Shown: in pieces, positions 15,619 to 24,873 of the stretch
How positions within the stretch are numbered: the first letter of the stretch is position 1
How the letters are laid out: every line of letters begins with the position of its first letter
Origin: Patescibacteria group bacterium
GTDB lineage: Bacteria > Patescibacteriota > Patescibacteriia > Patescibacteriales > Patescibacteriaceae
DNA length: 64,000 bases
Direction of reading: 5' to 3'
Assembly (NCBI GenBank): GCA_030583705.1
Contig: CP129471.1
Coordinates: forward strand, 362,506-426,505
The notes under the pieces: model-generated
What the model saw: only the letters and a program-made list of their open reading frames with translations
Told to the model about the DNA's origin: nothing
Database searches by the model: none
Program-made: the position numbers and the translations under genes

Positions 15619-15624
15619 ATAATT

Positions 15625-16584
15625 ATGAAAGATAAAAACTCATGGCCGGTGATCGGGCATCTACCAGCCTTAATTTATTTTGATCGCCTTTTGGCTTTTG
15701 AAAAAAATCAACCCGGCTCTATCGGCGGAACTTATATTATTAGCGGAGATAAATTCTCTGGTTCTCTTAAGGCGCTTGATGAATTCAGGCGTCGTCTTTC
15801 TGGGTTGGGAGATTTGGATTTGATTAGATTAAAAAAAGAAGATGATAAAAAGGAGATAGGTGTGGCGGCGGTTAGAAGTTTTGTTTCTTCACTTAATTTA
15901 AGTTCACTAGCCGGCGGTTATAGGATTGGTATAATTGAAGAAGCAGATAATCTGAGCTTGCAAGCAGCTAACGCCTTACTTAAAGCTTTGGAGGATGGAA
16001 GAAGTCGTTTACTTTTTTTTCTTTTAACCAAGAACCCGGATAAATTACCAAGTACAGTTCTTTCCCGAAGCCAAATAATCTATTTTCGCCCAGTGGCTTC
16101 TGATTTAATATACCAAGAGCTTTTGGATAAAAGAAAACTTAATAGGAACTTAGCGAAAAATTTATCAAGACTTTCTTCTGGATTGCCTGAGTTGGCTGAA
16201 CGCTTAGCTGATGATAAAGAGTTTCTAGAGACCAATCTTGCACCAATTAAATTTTTTATCTCTTCCTTTGGACTAAGACTTTATAGCAAATGGCAAGAGC
16301 TAGAGGAGATTAAGTTTTGGGAGGAAAGCTCTGAGCTTGAGCGTGCTCGTTTTATCCTATCCGCTTGGCGCCTAGCTGTTAGGGATATGATGCTTTTAAG
16401 CCTTAATTTACCTAATTTACTTAAATACGCCTTTTTTGAACAAGAGCTTAAGGCTTTGGCTTTAAATCTTTCACTTGCCGAAATCCGTCAACTTGATATA
16501 ATATTAAAAGAGGCTGAAGAAAGATTGGAAGCCAATGTCGGACCTGCTGTGGTTTTAGAAAGCGTTATGTTAACTTTTGCTTAA
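15625..16584 (+). CDS. holB: DNA polymerase III subunit delta prime-like clamp-loader protein
   Basis: A clamp-loader ATPase-fold subunit that helps place the sliding clamp on DNA. The fold is recognisable from GTYIISGDKFSG, IIEEADNLSLQAANALLKALED (delta-prime/gamma Walker B-like region), LFFLLTKNPDKLPSTVLSRSQ (sensor-like segment) and a helical C-terminal collar. The P-loop lacks GK[ST], as expected for a delta prime subunit that does not hydrolyse ATP. No zinc-binding Cys cluster is seen. The ATG at 15625 is chosen because upstream codons overlap the promoter. The length is 319 residues. It is followed by a lipoprotein gene with a 19-nt gap. Confidence 0.8.
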   Translation: MKDKNSWPVIGHLPALIYFDRLLAFEKNQPGSIGGTYIISGDKFSGSLKALDEFRRRLSGLGDLDLIRLKKEDDKKEIGVAAVRSFVSSLNLSSLAGGYRIGIIEEADNLSLQAANALLKALEDGRSRLLFFLLTKNPDKLPSTVLSRSQIIYFRPVASDLIYQELLDKRKLNRNLAKNLSRLSSGLPELAERLADDKEFLETNLAPIKFFISSFGLRLYSKWQELEEIKFWEESSELERARFILSAWRLAVRDMMLLSLNLPNLLKYAFFEQELKALALNLSLAEIRQLDIILKEAEERLEANVGPAVVLESVMLTFA

Positions 16585-16603
16585 AATTTATTTTACTTTT
16601 TAT

Positions 16604-17656
16604 ATGAAACTTAAATTATTATTTTCTCTTTTAGGTCTAGCTCTTTTAACGAGTGGTTGCACTCTCAGTTTTGGCGGTGGACCCAGTGGCCCTGATGGAG
16701 GAATTTTTAGGAGTATTAATAAAGGCTTAGCTTGGAATCAGGCTTCGGTTGTACCAACCGCTTCGGGGCAACCGGCTTCTTTAGTACAGTTTGATGCTAA
16801 TTTTATTGTTATGGATCCTGGGGACCATAATACTCTTTATTATGGGGCTAAAGATAACGGACTTTTTGTAAGTTATGATAATGCCCAAAGCTGGACACCC
16901 CTGCGAGCTACCTCAGCTAATAATATTTCTAACTTGGTGGTTGATCCTGTTTGGCGTTGTACGCTATACGCTGCTTCTGTTAATCGTTTAACTAAGAGTG
17001 TGGACTGCGGACGTAGCTGGGAACAGGTTTATTATGACAATGATCCTTCAGTAGGTGTAACTGCTTTAGCTATAGATCATTTTGATAACCAGATACTTTA
17101 TATTGGGACAACCAGGGGCGAGGTGATTATTTCTAATGACGCAGGTAAGAGCTGGCGGACTTCCGAACGTTTTAATAATCAGATTAGTAAAATAGCGGTT
17201 TCACCGTCAGACAGTCGTTTGGTTTTTGCAGCTACTGTTGGGCAAGGTATTTATCGCTCTAATAATAAAGGTGTAAGTTGGGATAGTCTTGATGAAGCTT
17301 TGAGCGAATTTCCCAATCACCGACAGTTTAGAGATATTTATATTTCTAAAAATTATCCAGGACATGTTCTTTTGGCTAATAATTACGGACTATTATTATC
17401 TACCGATTACGGAGACACCTGGCAGTCTCTGCGTTTGATTACTCCGGAAAATAATGCCATGATTTATTCGGCGATTATTAGCGAACACAGTGATAAAGAA
17501 ATTTTTTATGTTACTGGTACAACCTTTTATAGCACGGTTGATGGTGGTAGTAATTGGTCTACTCGTAAGTTACCATCCGCCAGGGCCGGTTGGCAGATTT
17601 TAGAACATCCGGATCAACCGGGGTTACTTTACATGACCGTTAGGGAACAAAAATAG
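16604..17656 (+). CDS. Beta-propeller lipoprotein (BNR/sortilin-like repeats)
   Basis: A 350-residue secreted lipoprotein. The signal peptide ends in a lipobox LLTSGC, so Cys near residue 20 would be lipidated. The mature part has repeated units of about 45 residues with the Asp-box-like patterns SYDNAQSWTPL, SVDCGRSWEQV, SNDAGKSWRTS, SNNKGVSWDSL, STDYGDTWQSL and STVDGGSNWST, which indicate a six- or seven-bladed beta propeller like VPS10/BNR or Ycf48-type proteins. It is anchored outside the membrane. The ligand is unknown. The first in-frame ATG upstream (16577) overlaps holB and would spoil the signal peptide. Confidence 0.8.
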   Translation: MKLKLLFSLLGLALLTSGCTLSFGGGPSGPDGGIFRSINKGLAWNQASVVPTASGQPASLVQFDANFIVMDPGDHNTLYYGAKDNGLFVSYDNAQSWTPLRATSANNISNLVVDPVWRCTLYAASVNRLTKSVDCGRSWEQVYYDNDPSVGVTALAIDHFDNQILYIGTTRGEVIISNDAGKSWRTSERFNNQISKIAVSPSDSRLVFAATVGQGIYRSNNKGVSWDSLDEALSEFPNHRQFRDIYISKNYPGHVLLANNYGLLLSTDYGDTWQSLRLITPENNAMIYSAIISEHSDKEIFYVTGTTFYSTVDGGSNWSTRKLPSARAGWQILEHPDQPGLLYMTVREQK

Positions 17657-17721
17657 TTTAGTTGACTTATTTAGTTTTTCAAGTTAAGTTGTTTTTACTT
17701 TAATTATTTTTATTTTTTCAT

Positions 17722-18276
17722 ATGAGCGATTACCAAGAAAAAGTTTCACTTAAATTTAAACAGGCGGTTGATTTTTTTAAGCAAGATATTTCTTCCTTAA
17801 GAACAGGTCGTTTAAGTTCCGCTATTTTGGAAAAAGTTGAGGTTCAAGCTTATGGTACCACTATGGCTTTAAACGCTGTTAGTACCATTGCTTCGCCAGA
17901 TAATAAGAGCCTGTTAGTGTCTCCCTGGGACAAGAGTGTTATTAAAGAAATTGAAAAAGCCATAACCAGCGCTGATTTGGGCTTGGGAGTGGTTAATGAA
18001 GGAGAGGCTTTGCGTTTAACTATGCCACCCTTAAATGAAGAAAATCGCCGTGAGTTAGTTAAGAAGCTTAACTCTAAAATGGAAGAAGCTCGTATTGTTT
18101 TAAGGCAAGCCAGAGACGAGGTTAAACAGGAAATTGAGGTTGATTTTGCCGAGAAGACGTTTTCTGAGGATGATAAGTTTCGTTATCTTAAAGAGTTAGA
18201 TACGGCTATTGATAAGGCCAATGAAGAGCTTAAAGAGATAAGGGATCATAAGGAAAAAGAAATAATGACTATTTAG
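17722..18276 (+). CDS. frr: Ribosome recycling factor
   Basis: Splits post-termination ribosomes together with EF-G. The 184-residue length is standard. Landmarks are FKQDISSLRTGRLS near the N-terminus (the Arg-rich helix that contacts 23S rRNA), the domain II segment AYGTTMALNAVSTIASPD, LRLTMPPLNEENRRELVKK, and a long C-terminal helix ending KEKEIMTI. It is followed by rseP after 36 nt. The usual upstream neighbours rpsB-tsf-pyrH are not in the window. Confidence 0.96.
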   Translation: MSDYQEKVSLKFKQAVDFFKQDISSLRTGRLSSAILEKVEVQAYGTTMALNAVSTIASPDNKSLLVSPWDKSVIKEIEKAITSADLGLGVVNEGEALRLTMPPLNEENRRELVKKLNSKMEEARIVLRQARDEVKQEIEVDFAEKTFSEDDKFRYLKELDTAIDKANEELKEIRDHKEKEIMTI

Positions 18277-18312
18277 TTATTTAAAAGCTAATTTATAATT
18301 CAGTTTTACTCT

Positions 18313-19458
18313 ATGTTGTTAACTATTATCGCGTTTGTTTTAGTCTTGGGTGTTTTGGTTTTAGTGCATGAACTTGGGCATTTTTGGGCAGCTCGTCGTT
18401 TTGGTGTACGGTCTGAAGAGTTTGGTATTGGTTTTCCACCAAGACTTTTTGGTTGGTATAAGAACAAAGAGGGAAGCTGGAAGTTTGTTTTAGGTAAAGG
18501 TAAGGTTGTTGATCCAGCTGATACTGTTTATTCTATTAACTCCATTCCTTTGGGTGGTTTTGTTAAAATTGTTGGAGAAAACGGCGATGATCGTAATGAC
18601 CCTAGTAGTATGGCCTCTAAACCAGCCTGGCAGAGGTTTATTATTTTATCGGCGGGTGTCTTCATGAATGTTGTCTTAGCGGTTGTTATCTTTACTGTTC
18701 TTTTGGGCATAGGTTCCCCACAGGCTCTTGATCGTGAGACACTACCGGCTAACGCCGTAATAGGTGAAGTCTATGTTCAAGTCGCTGATCTTGAAGAAAA
18801 TTCCCCGGCTATGGAAGCTAACGTTTTACCTAATGACATAATTGTTTCAGTGGATGGTTTGGCTGTTAACGGTTTTGACTCTCTTAATACCCATGTTAAA
18901 GAAAAAGTAGGGCAACCGGTTGAATATGTCTTTAAAAGAGGGGATGAGTTTTTAGAAAAAACCATAACTCCGGTAATTATTAATAAGGGAGATCAAGAGA
19001 TTGCCGGTATTGGAGTTGGTATTTTTGAGATGGCGCATGTTCGCTTACCTTGGCATACGGCTTTGGTGGAAGGTACGTCTTATACCGGTTTCTTCTTAAA
19101 GGAGATAACTGTTGGTTTAGGTAAGGCACTTTATGAGCTTGTTTCTTCTGGTAAGGCCGATACTGAGGTGGTTGGTCCCTTAGGGATCGCTTCTTTAACC
19201 GGCGATATGGCTAGAATGGGTTTTGCTTATCTAGCTCAGTTTACCGCTATTCTTTCTCTGCATTTGGCGATCATTAACTTTATTCCTTTCCCAGCCCTGG
19301 ACGGTGGGCGAGTACTTTTTCTTTTAATTGAAAAAATTAAGGGTAGTCCAATTCGTAAACAAACGGAAGCTATCTTTCATAACATAGGTTTTCTTCTCCT
19401 GATGCTTTTAATTGTTATTGTAACCTTTAAAGACGCTTTTCGTTTTTTTCAGGATTAA
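18313..19458 (+). CDS. rseP: Site-2 intramembrane metalloprotease (RseP/M50B)
   Basis: A zinc metalloprotease that cuts membrane proteins within the bilayer, for example anti-sigma factors or signal-peptide remnants. The first helix carries HELGH (about residues 20-24), the zinc ligands plus catalytic Glu. One PDZ domain follows (about 150-225, with ENSPAMEANVLPNDIIVSVDG). The third zinc ligand is in the NFIPFPALDGGRVLF helix. The length of 381 residues fits the single-PDZ form. It lies between frr and hpf. Confidence 0.93.
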   Translation: MLLTIIAFVLVLGVLVLVHELGHFWAARRFGVRSEEFGIGFPPRLFGWYKNKEGSWKFVLGKGKVVDPADTVYSINSIPLGGFVKIVGENGDDRNDPSSMASKPAWQRFIILSAGVFMNVVLAVVIFTVLLGIGSPQALDRETLPANAVIGEVYVQVADLEENSPAMEANVLPNDIIVSVDGLAVNGFDSLNTHVKEKVGQPVEYVFKRGDEFLEKTITPVIINKGDQEIAGIGVGIFEMAHVRLPWHTALVEGTSYTGFFLKEITVGLGKALYELVSSGKADTEVVGPLGIASLTGDMARMGFAYLAQFTAILSLHLAIINFIPFPALDGGRVLFLLIEKIKGSPIRKQTEAIFHNIGFLLLMLLIVIVTFKDAFRFFQD

Positions 19459-19499
19459 CCTTTTAATAATTTAAATTTAATAATTTAAAAGATAAAAAT

Positions 19500-19838
19500 A
19501 TGAAGATAAATCTTAAGGCCACTAACTTAGTTCTAACACCGGCTATTGAAAAATATCTTAAAGAGAAAATTAAAATGGTAGAAAAGTATCTTGGAGCTCT
19601 AAAAGTAACAGCTTGTGATGTGGAGTTGGCTTTAACTACTCATCATCACAACAAGGGAGAGATTTTTAAAGCAGAGATTAATTTAGCTGTACCAGGAGAT
19701 TTACTTAGAATCAGTAAAACCGAAAGTGACCTGTATAAAGCGATAGATAAAGCCAAGGATCACCTAGTAGAGGCCATTAAGAAGCATAAAGGCAAGGAAA
19801 AGGCTAAGAGTAGGAAAACAATTATTAAGGCTTCCTAG
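19500..19838 (+). CDS. hpf: Ribosome hibernation promoting factor, short form
   Basis: A 112-residue HPF/RaiA protein (beta-alpha fold) that binds the 30S decoding centre in resting cells. It starts MKINLKATNLVLTPAIEKYL and contains VELALTTHHHNKGEIFKAEINL and the helix ESDLYKAIDKAKDHLVEAI, then a basic tail. It lacks the C-terminal dimerisation domain of long HPF. It sits after rseP with a 41-nt gap. No terminator is evident. Confidence 0.9.
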   Translation: MKINLKATNLVLTPAIEKYLKEKIKMVEKYLGALKVTACDVELALTTHHHNKGEIFKAEINLAVPGDLLRISKTESDLYKAIDKAKDHLVEAIKKHKGKEKAKSRKTIIKAS

Positions 19839-19912
19839 GGTTTATAGAATAAAGCTTCTTTTATTTTGCCAATTCTCTTAAAATAGGACATATTGGATTA
19901 TATTGACATTTC

Positions 19913-19942
19913 TTGACATATTTTAATAATTTAGTGTATAAT
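19913..19942 (+). promoter_or_regulatory. Strong promoter of the AbiE-like operon
   Basis: TTGACA (19913-19918), an 18-nt spacer and a perfect TATAAT (19937-19942), 33 nt before the ATG at 19976. A second TTGACA lies just upstream at 19902-19907. Confidence 0.8.
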
Positions 19943-19975
19943 TTGTATAGAAAGTACTATGAATTATATTACTAT

Positions 19976-20758
19976 ATGAACAAAATATACACTACAACTT
20001 TGTCCGGCAAAGAGCTGGATATAATAGAAAAATTAATCACAAAACATGGGAATGTGGTTGATTTTGATATGATTTTAGAAAAATTTGGTAAAAACAGAGA
20101 AAGACAGGAAGTAAAGAATTTTATCTCAAATTTAGTTAGAAAAGGATGGTTAGTTAGAATCAAGAAAGGTGTTTTTGTAATTTCGGATATTTCAGGTAGA
20201 GGTAGTATAGAGTTAAGTCAATTAGCCATTGCTCAAATTATAGATAATAATTCTTATATATCTTTTGAGGGTGCTTTACAATACCATGGTTTGTTTGATC
20301 AATATTTAAGAGTTGTCACTTCTGTTGGTAAAAAAAGAACATACACAAAGAAATTTTCTGATTGGACGTTTAAATATATTAGTTCAAAAAAGGGATTGTT
20401 TTCTAATTTTAAAGAATATAATATTGATGGCAGGCTTGTTAAGGTGGCTTCAAAAGAAAAAGTTATCTTGGATTTTTTAACCTATAGAAGAAAACTACAT
20501 GATATTGATTTAGTTATTGAAAAGCTTAAAAATCATAAGAATGATTTTGATATAAAGAAACTTATTCAAATCAGTGAAAAATTTTCAATAACCACCAAAA
20601 GGACCTTGGGAATAATTTTAGATTTAGTGGAAATTAACTCAGATGAATTACATAAAAAAATTAAGAATAATAAAAATTATAGCCTCCTAACATCAAAGAG
20701 CGATATTTTTAATGCTAAATGGAGAATTTATACTGAAAAGCAATTTGTAAAAAAATAA
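19976..20758 (+). CDS. AbiEi-like antitoxin / transcriptional regulator
   Basis: A 260-residue protein with an N-terminal winged-helix domain (about residues 10-65, including FISNLVRKGWLVRIKKGVFVI) followed by the AbiEi-type domain (SYISFEGALQYHGL, then a beta-rich segment and KVASKEKVILDFLTY). In AbiE systems this protein represses its own operon and neutralises the nucleotidyltransferase toxin. The toxin-like partner starts 13 nt downstream and a consensus promoter lies upstream. The ATG at 19976 is chosen; upstream codons lie in the promoter. Defence against phage is inferred from family knowledge. Confidence 0.82.
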   Translation: MNKIYTTTLSGKELDIIEKLITKHGNVVDFDMILEKFGKNRERQEVKNFISNLVRKGWLVRIKKGVFVISDISGRGSIELSQLAIAQIIDNNSYISFEGALQYHGLFDQYLRVVTSVGKKRTYTKKFSDWTFKYISSKKGLFSNFKEYNIDGRLVKVASKEKVILDFLTYRRKLHDIDLVIEKLKNHKNDFDIKKLIQISEKFSITTKRTLGIILDLVEINSDELHKKIKNNKNYSLLTSKSDIFNAKWRIYTEKQFVKK

Positions 20759-20771
20759 CCAGTATATTTTT

Positions 20772-21545
20772 ATGTCTGTAAATATCCAATTAATTTCTAA
20801 AAATCAATTAATTATACTTAACAGACAAGGCTTTAAGTATCCTCTTGCTATTGCCGAAAAAGATTATTTTTTGGCGGTTATTTCAAAAATAATATTTGAA
20901 TCAGTATTAAAGAATAAAATAATTTTTAAGGGCGGGACGGCCTTGCATCATGTTTATCTTCCACAACTAAGGTTTTCTGAGGATTTGGATTTCTCAAGTA
21001 ATGGGATAAAAATAGATTTAACTGAAATAAAAAATATTTTTTCAGTTTTTGATTTTTTAGAAATAAAAAAAGATTTTATTTCCGAGGCGACGGTAAAAAT
21101 AGAGAAGCTTCAATGCACCGGTCCTCTTGGGCAGGCTAGTTCGGTGAGGCTGGAGATTGATTGCCTTCAAAATGTAATCTTACCTTCATTGGAAATGAAT
21201 TATGAAAATATTTTTGGAGTTAAGACAAAAGTACGAGTAATGGATATTAGAGAAATTACTGCTGAGAAAATTCGTGCCATGAGCGATAGAGCAAGATATC
21301 GTGATTATTATGATTTTGTAATGATTATGAAGAAAATACCAATAGATATAAATGAAGTTTTAGGCTTGGTAAAACAAAAAGAGATTAGAAAAACGATCAG
21401 TATAGAAAATATTTTAAATAATTGGGAAATAGCCAAGTTAGACAAACAGGAGGATTTACAAACAATTTATTTTATTGAAGAACTAAGCGATGAAGAGATA
21501 AAAGGTGAGTTAGATAAATTAAGCTTTGATAGCATAGAAAAGTAG
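20772..21545 (+). CDS. AbiEii-type nucleotidyltransferase toxin
   Basis: A 257-residue member of the AbiEii/AbiGii nucleotidyltransferase family. The diagnostic motif is FKGGTALHHVY (about residues 51-61), followed by RFSEDLDFSS, which provides the catalytic Asp pair. A later MDIREITAEKIRAMSDRARYRDYYD segment matches the family's Lys/Arg-rich region. Toxins of this family use nucleotides to modify targets such as tRNA, causing reversible growth arrest. It is paired with the AbiEi-like gene as a type IV toxin-antitoxin system. The motifs are intact, so it is probably functional. Confidence 0.85.
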   Translation: MSVNIQLISKNQLIILNRQGFKYPLAIAEKDYFLAVISKIIFESVLKNKIIFKGGTALHHVYLPQLRFSEDLDFSSNGIKIDLTEIKNIFSVFDFLEIKKDFISEATVKIEKLQCTGPLGQASSVRLEIDCLQNVILPSLEMNYENIFGVKTKVRVMDIREITAEKIRAMSDRARYRDYYDFVMIMKKIPIDINEVLGLVKQKEIRKTISIENILNNWEIAKLDKQEDLQTIYFIEELSDEEIKGELDKLSFDSIEK

Positions 21546-21614
21546 TGATTTTAATACTTAGCATTTTTTATACAAAAATGAGTCGTAATTGTTAATAATT
21601 GACCAAAACATTAT

Positions 21615-21641
21615 TTGACAAAAATTATTTTATTATATACT
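21615..21641 (+). promoter_or_regulatory. Promoter of the AbrB-like gene
   Basis: TTGACA (21615-21620) and TATACT (21636-21641) with a short 15-nt spacer, 26 nt before the ATG at 21668. The spacing is not ideal. Confidence 0.45.
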
Positions 21642-21667
21642 GTGTAATCACAAATAAAAAAAGAAAA

Positions 21668-21898
21668 ATGACAGAACAAAAAGAATTTGAATTTGTATTT
21701 AGAGGTGTTGCCACCGTTGACGATAGAGGTCAAATGGTTATACCCATAGAGGCAAGAAAAGTTGCTGGTTTTAAAAACGGAGCTAAAATAGCCGTATTTA
21801 CCGCTCCTTCAAATCTCGATGACGGTAAGTTAAAGATAGTTTTAACGTTAGCCCAATATATTCTTGACATGAAGAGAGTTAAGAAGCTTCTTGGATGA
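21668..21898 (+). CDS. AbrB/MazE-like swapped-hairpin DNA-binding protein
   Basis: A 76-residue protein with the AbrB/SpoVT fold signature VDDRGQMVIPIEARKVAGF (about residues 17-35), where the RGQ-[VI]-IP pattern is the family mark. Such proteins are transition regulators or antitoxins. No toxin gene of the MazF or PIN type follows, since secA is next, so it may be a stand-alone regulator or may act on the AbiE-like pair just upstream. It has its own promoter and a strong terminator (21941-21981). The ATG at 21668 is chosen over an upstream TTG that overlaps the promoter. Confidence 0.75.
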   Translation: MTEQKEFEFVFRGVATVDDRGQMVIPIEARKVAGFKNGAKIAVFTAPSNLDDGKLKIVLTLAQYILDMKRVKKLLG

Positions 21899-21940
21899 TA
21901 ATTTTCTATAAGCTTTAACTTATTTGATTTTTTCCCCATT

Positions 21941-21981
21941 ATAAGGTAAACTCATAAACTGAGCTTACCTTATTTGTTTTT
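21941..21981 (+). terminator. Terminator before secA
   Basis: ATAAGGTAA (21941-21949) pairs with TTACCTTAT (21965-21973), with an inner CTCA/TGAG stem, followed by TTGTTTTT. It isolates the toxin-antitoxin/AbrB block from secA. Confidence 0.85.
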
Positions 21982-22013
21982 AAGTATTAAGAGCTCATTT
22001 TTTAACTTATTTT

Positions 22014-24869
22014 ATGAAATTTTTATCCAAAATATTCGGTGATCCTAACGAAAGGGTCATAGCTTCAATGCGACCAGTTATTGAAGAAATTAATTCTTTA
22101 GAAGAGTCTATAAAGGCTTTGTCTGATGATGATTTAAAACAAAAGACTGAGGAATTTAGAAAAATATTGGGTGTAGAAAGACTAGAAGACGGATCTTTAA
22201 AACAAAATAAAACCAAAGAGGAAGAGACCGCTATTTTAGAACAAATTCTACCCCAAGCTTTTGCGGTTATTCGTGAAGCTTCTCGTCGTTTAACTGGACA
22301 AAGACATTATGATGTTCAGTTAATGGGTGGTATGGTTTTACATCGTGGACAAATTGCGGAAATGAAAACTGGAGAAGGTAAGACTTTGGTAGCTACCTTA
22401 CCTTTATATCTTAACGCTTTAACTGGACGAGGTGTACAATTAGTAACCGTTAACGATTATCTGTCTCGGGTTGGTGCTGGTTGGATGGCGCCGATTTATC
22501 ATGCCCTTGGATTAACTACTGGTGTTATTGTCCATAATACCGCTTTGGTTTATGATCCTAATTATTCTGATGATAAGCAATTTGATGATCGTTTAAAGTA
22601 TTTTCGTCCCGTACCAAGAGGCGAGGCTTATAACTCGGATATTCTTTATGGTACTAATAACGAATTTGGTTTTGATTACTTAAGAGACAACATGGTCCAG
22701 CGTGGCTCACAAAGAGTCCAGCGTGAACTTAATTTCGCCATTGTGGACGAAGTTGACTCTATTTTAATAGACGAAGCTAGAACTCCTTTAATTATCTCTT
22801 CTCCCGCGGAAGAGTCTACAGATAGGTATTATAAATTCGCCGAATTGGTTTCTCGCTTGCAAGAAAATGAAGATTATAATAAAGACGAAAAAATGAGGGT
22901 AGCGACCCTAACAGAGAATGGTATATCTCGGATGGAAAAGTTTTTAGGAGTGGATAATATTTACGCTACCGGTGGTATCCGAGAAGTCCATCATATTGAG
23001 CAAGCTCTTAAGGCCAGAGTTTTATTTGAAAAAGATAAACACTATGTGGTTCGCGAGGGAGAGGTGGTTATTGTGGATGAGTTTACCGGCAGATTAATGT
23101 TTGGTCGTCGTTATTCAGAAGGTCTTCATCAGGCCATTGAGGCTAAAGAAGGAGTTAAAATACAAAGAGAAAGCCGTACTTTAGCTACTGTAACTTTTCA
23201 GAATTATTTCCGTATGTATCGTAAGTTGGCTGGTATGACCGGTACGGCTTTAACCGAAGCTGAGGAGTTTTATAAGATATATAATTTGGAAACCGTAGTT
23301 GTACCGACCCATCGCCCTAATGTTCGTAAAGATGACAATGACCTTATCTATGCCAGTGAAAAGGAGAAATATGAGGCAGTGGCTAAGGAAGTTAAAGCTA
23401 GACATGCCACCGGACAACCGGTTTTGGTTGGTACTATCTCTATCGCTAAAAACGAATTTTTGGGAGAACTTTTAGCCAGAGAAGGTGTTAAGACTAATCT
23501 TTTAAACGCTAAAAATCATGAACAAGAAGCTTCTATGATCGCTCAGGCTGGACAGGCTGGTAGTGTAACTATTGCCACTAACATGGCAGGACGTGGTGTT
23601 GACATTATTTTAGGTGGAGCACCGCTTAATAAAGAAGAATATGATAAGGTGGTGGCTTTGGGCGGTCTACACGTAATTGGTACCGAAAGACACGAAGCTC
23701 GCCGTATAGACAATCAGTTACGTGGTCGTGCAGGACGACAAGGTGATCCCGGTTCAAGTCAATTTTACGTTTCCATGGAAGATGACCTGATGCGTATTTT
23801 CGGGGGAGATAGAATGAAGAATATGATGAAAACTCTTAAGTTACCAGAAGGCACTCCGATTGAAAATAAAATAATTTCCCGCTCTATTGAAAATGCCCAG
23901 AAAAGAGTTGAAGGTAATAACTTTGATACTAGAAAACACTTAGTGGAATATGATGATGTAATTAACAAACATCGTTTAGCTATTTATCGCAGACGATTAG
24001 AGGTTTTAAATATTTCAGAAAAGGTTAAAGATAATAAAGAAGATGATATAGAAGATAATAAGAATGTCGGAGAAAAACCAGAAAATAATCAGGAAAGAAA
24101 TAATCAAGAAGAAAATCAGAATAAAGAAAATATCGGTGAGGTTAAAGATAAAACATTAACGGATATTATTTTAGGGATGATTGAAAACGAGGTTGAGCAA
24201 CTTATTTCTTTTCATACCGCAGCCGAAAGTACTAAAGACTGGAATCTTAAGGAAGTTAAAGAAAGTATAGCCGCTATTTTCCCGCTTAATAAAGAATTAT
24301 CTGAAACATTGGATGGCTTTATTGCTAATCCCGGAAAGTTGGATAAAGTAAGAGTGAGAACTGACTTGATCGAACTAATTATGACCGAAGCCCAAGGGCT
24401 TTATGAGACAATGGCTCAAAAGGCCAAAGAAGCAGGTTTAGATTGGCAGGAAGTGGAAAAGGGTCTTTTATTAAGAGCTATGGATACCCTGTGGATGGAT
24501 CATCTTGAAACCATGGATTATATGCGCCGAGGTATAGGGCTTAGAGGTTATGGACAAAGAGATCCTTTAGTTGAGTACAAAAAAGAAGCTTATCAGTTAT
24601 ATAACCAACTTAATGACAGTATCCAAAAAGAAGTTGTTTATTCAGTCTTTAAGATAGCGGCTGCTCAAGAAATGATAGCTCCTTCAATTAATCTTTCTAG
24701 AGTTTCAATGTCCGCACCAGCGAAAACCATGGATAACGATAGTTCATCAAGCTCAGTAACGGTTTACACAGACAGAAAAGCTAAAGATGACGAAGGTAAT
24801 AAAATAGGTAGAAATGATCTTTGTCCTTGCGGTAGCGGTAAAAAGTATAAGAAGTGTCATGGAGCCTAA
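22014..24869 (+). CDS. secA: Preprotein translocase ATPase SecA
   Basis: The motor of Sec-dependent export. At 951 residues it is full length. Visible parts are MKTGEGKT (Walker A, about residue 119), IVDEVDSILIDEARTPL (Walker B/DEAD-like), TNMAGRGVDIILGG (motif V region), RRIDNQLRGRAGRQGDPG (motif VI), the helical scaffold, and a C-terminal zinc motif NDLCPCGSGKKYKKCHG that binds SecB-like factors or lipid. A low-complexity, highly charged insert rich in Asn, Glu and Lys (about residues 667-712) breaks the scaffold region. secD and secF lie 2 kb downstream. Confidence 0.97.
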   Translation: MKFLSKIFGDPNERVIASMRPVIEEINSLEESIKALSDDDLKQKTEEFRKILGVERLEDGSLKQNKTKEEETAILEQILPQAFAVIREASRRLTGQRHYDVQLMGGMVLHRGQIAEMKTGEGKTLVATLPLYLNALTGRGVQLVTVNDYLSRVGAGWMAPIYHALGLTTGVIVHNTALVYDPNYSDDKQFDDRLKYFRPVPRGEAYNSDILYGTNNEFGFDYLRDNMVQRGSQRVQRELNFAIVDEVDSILIDEARTPLIISSPAEESTDRYYKFAELVSRLQENEDYNKDEKMRVATLTENGISRMEKFLGVDNIYATGGIREVHHIEQALKARVLFEKDKHYVVREGEVVIVDEFTGRLMFGRRYSEGLHQAIEAKEGVKIQRESRTLATVTFQNYFRMYRKLAGMTGTALTEAEEFYKIYNLETVVVPTHRPNVRKDDNDLIYASEKEKYEAVAKEVKARHATGQPVLVGTISIAKNEFLGELLAREGVKTNLLNAKNHEQEASMIAQAGQAGSVTIATNMAGRGVDIILGGAPLNKEEYDKVVALGGLHVIGTERHEARRIDNQLRGRAGRQGDPGSSQFYVSMEDDLMRIFGGDRMKNMMKTLKLPEGTPIENKIISRSIENAQKRVEGNNFDTRKHLVEYDDVINKHRLAIYRRRLEVLNISEKVKDNKEDDIEDNKNVGEKPENNQERNNQEENQNKENIGEVKDKTLTDIILGMIENEVEQLISFHTAAESTKDWNLKEVKESIAAIFPLNKELSETLDGFIANPGKLDKVRVRTDLIELIMTEAQGLYETMAQKAKEAGLDWQEVEKGLLLRAMDTLWMDHLETMDYMRRGIGLRGYGQRDPLVEYKKEAYQLYNQLNDSIQKEVVYSVFKIAAAQEMIAPSINLSRVSMSAPAKTMDNDSSSSSVTVYTDRKAKDDEGNKIGRNDLCPCGSGKKYKKCHGA

Positions 24870-24873
24870 AAAT

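Noticed and set aside
21599-21667. An N-terminal extension of the AbrB-like protein from a TTG
   Set aside because: These bases hold the promoter and the extension is not AbrB-like; the ATG at 21668 fits the family.
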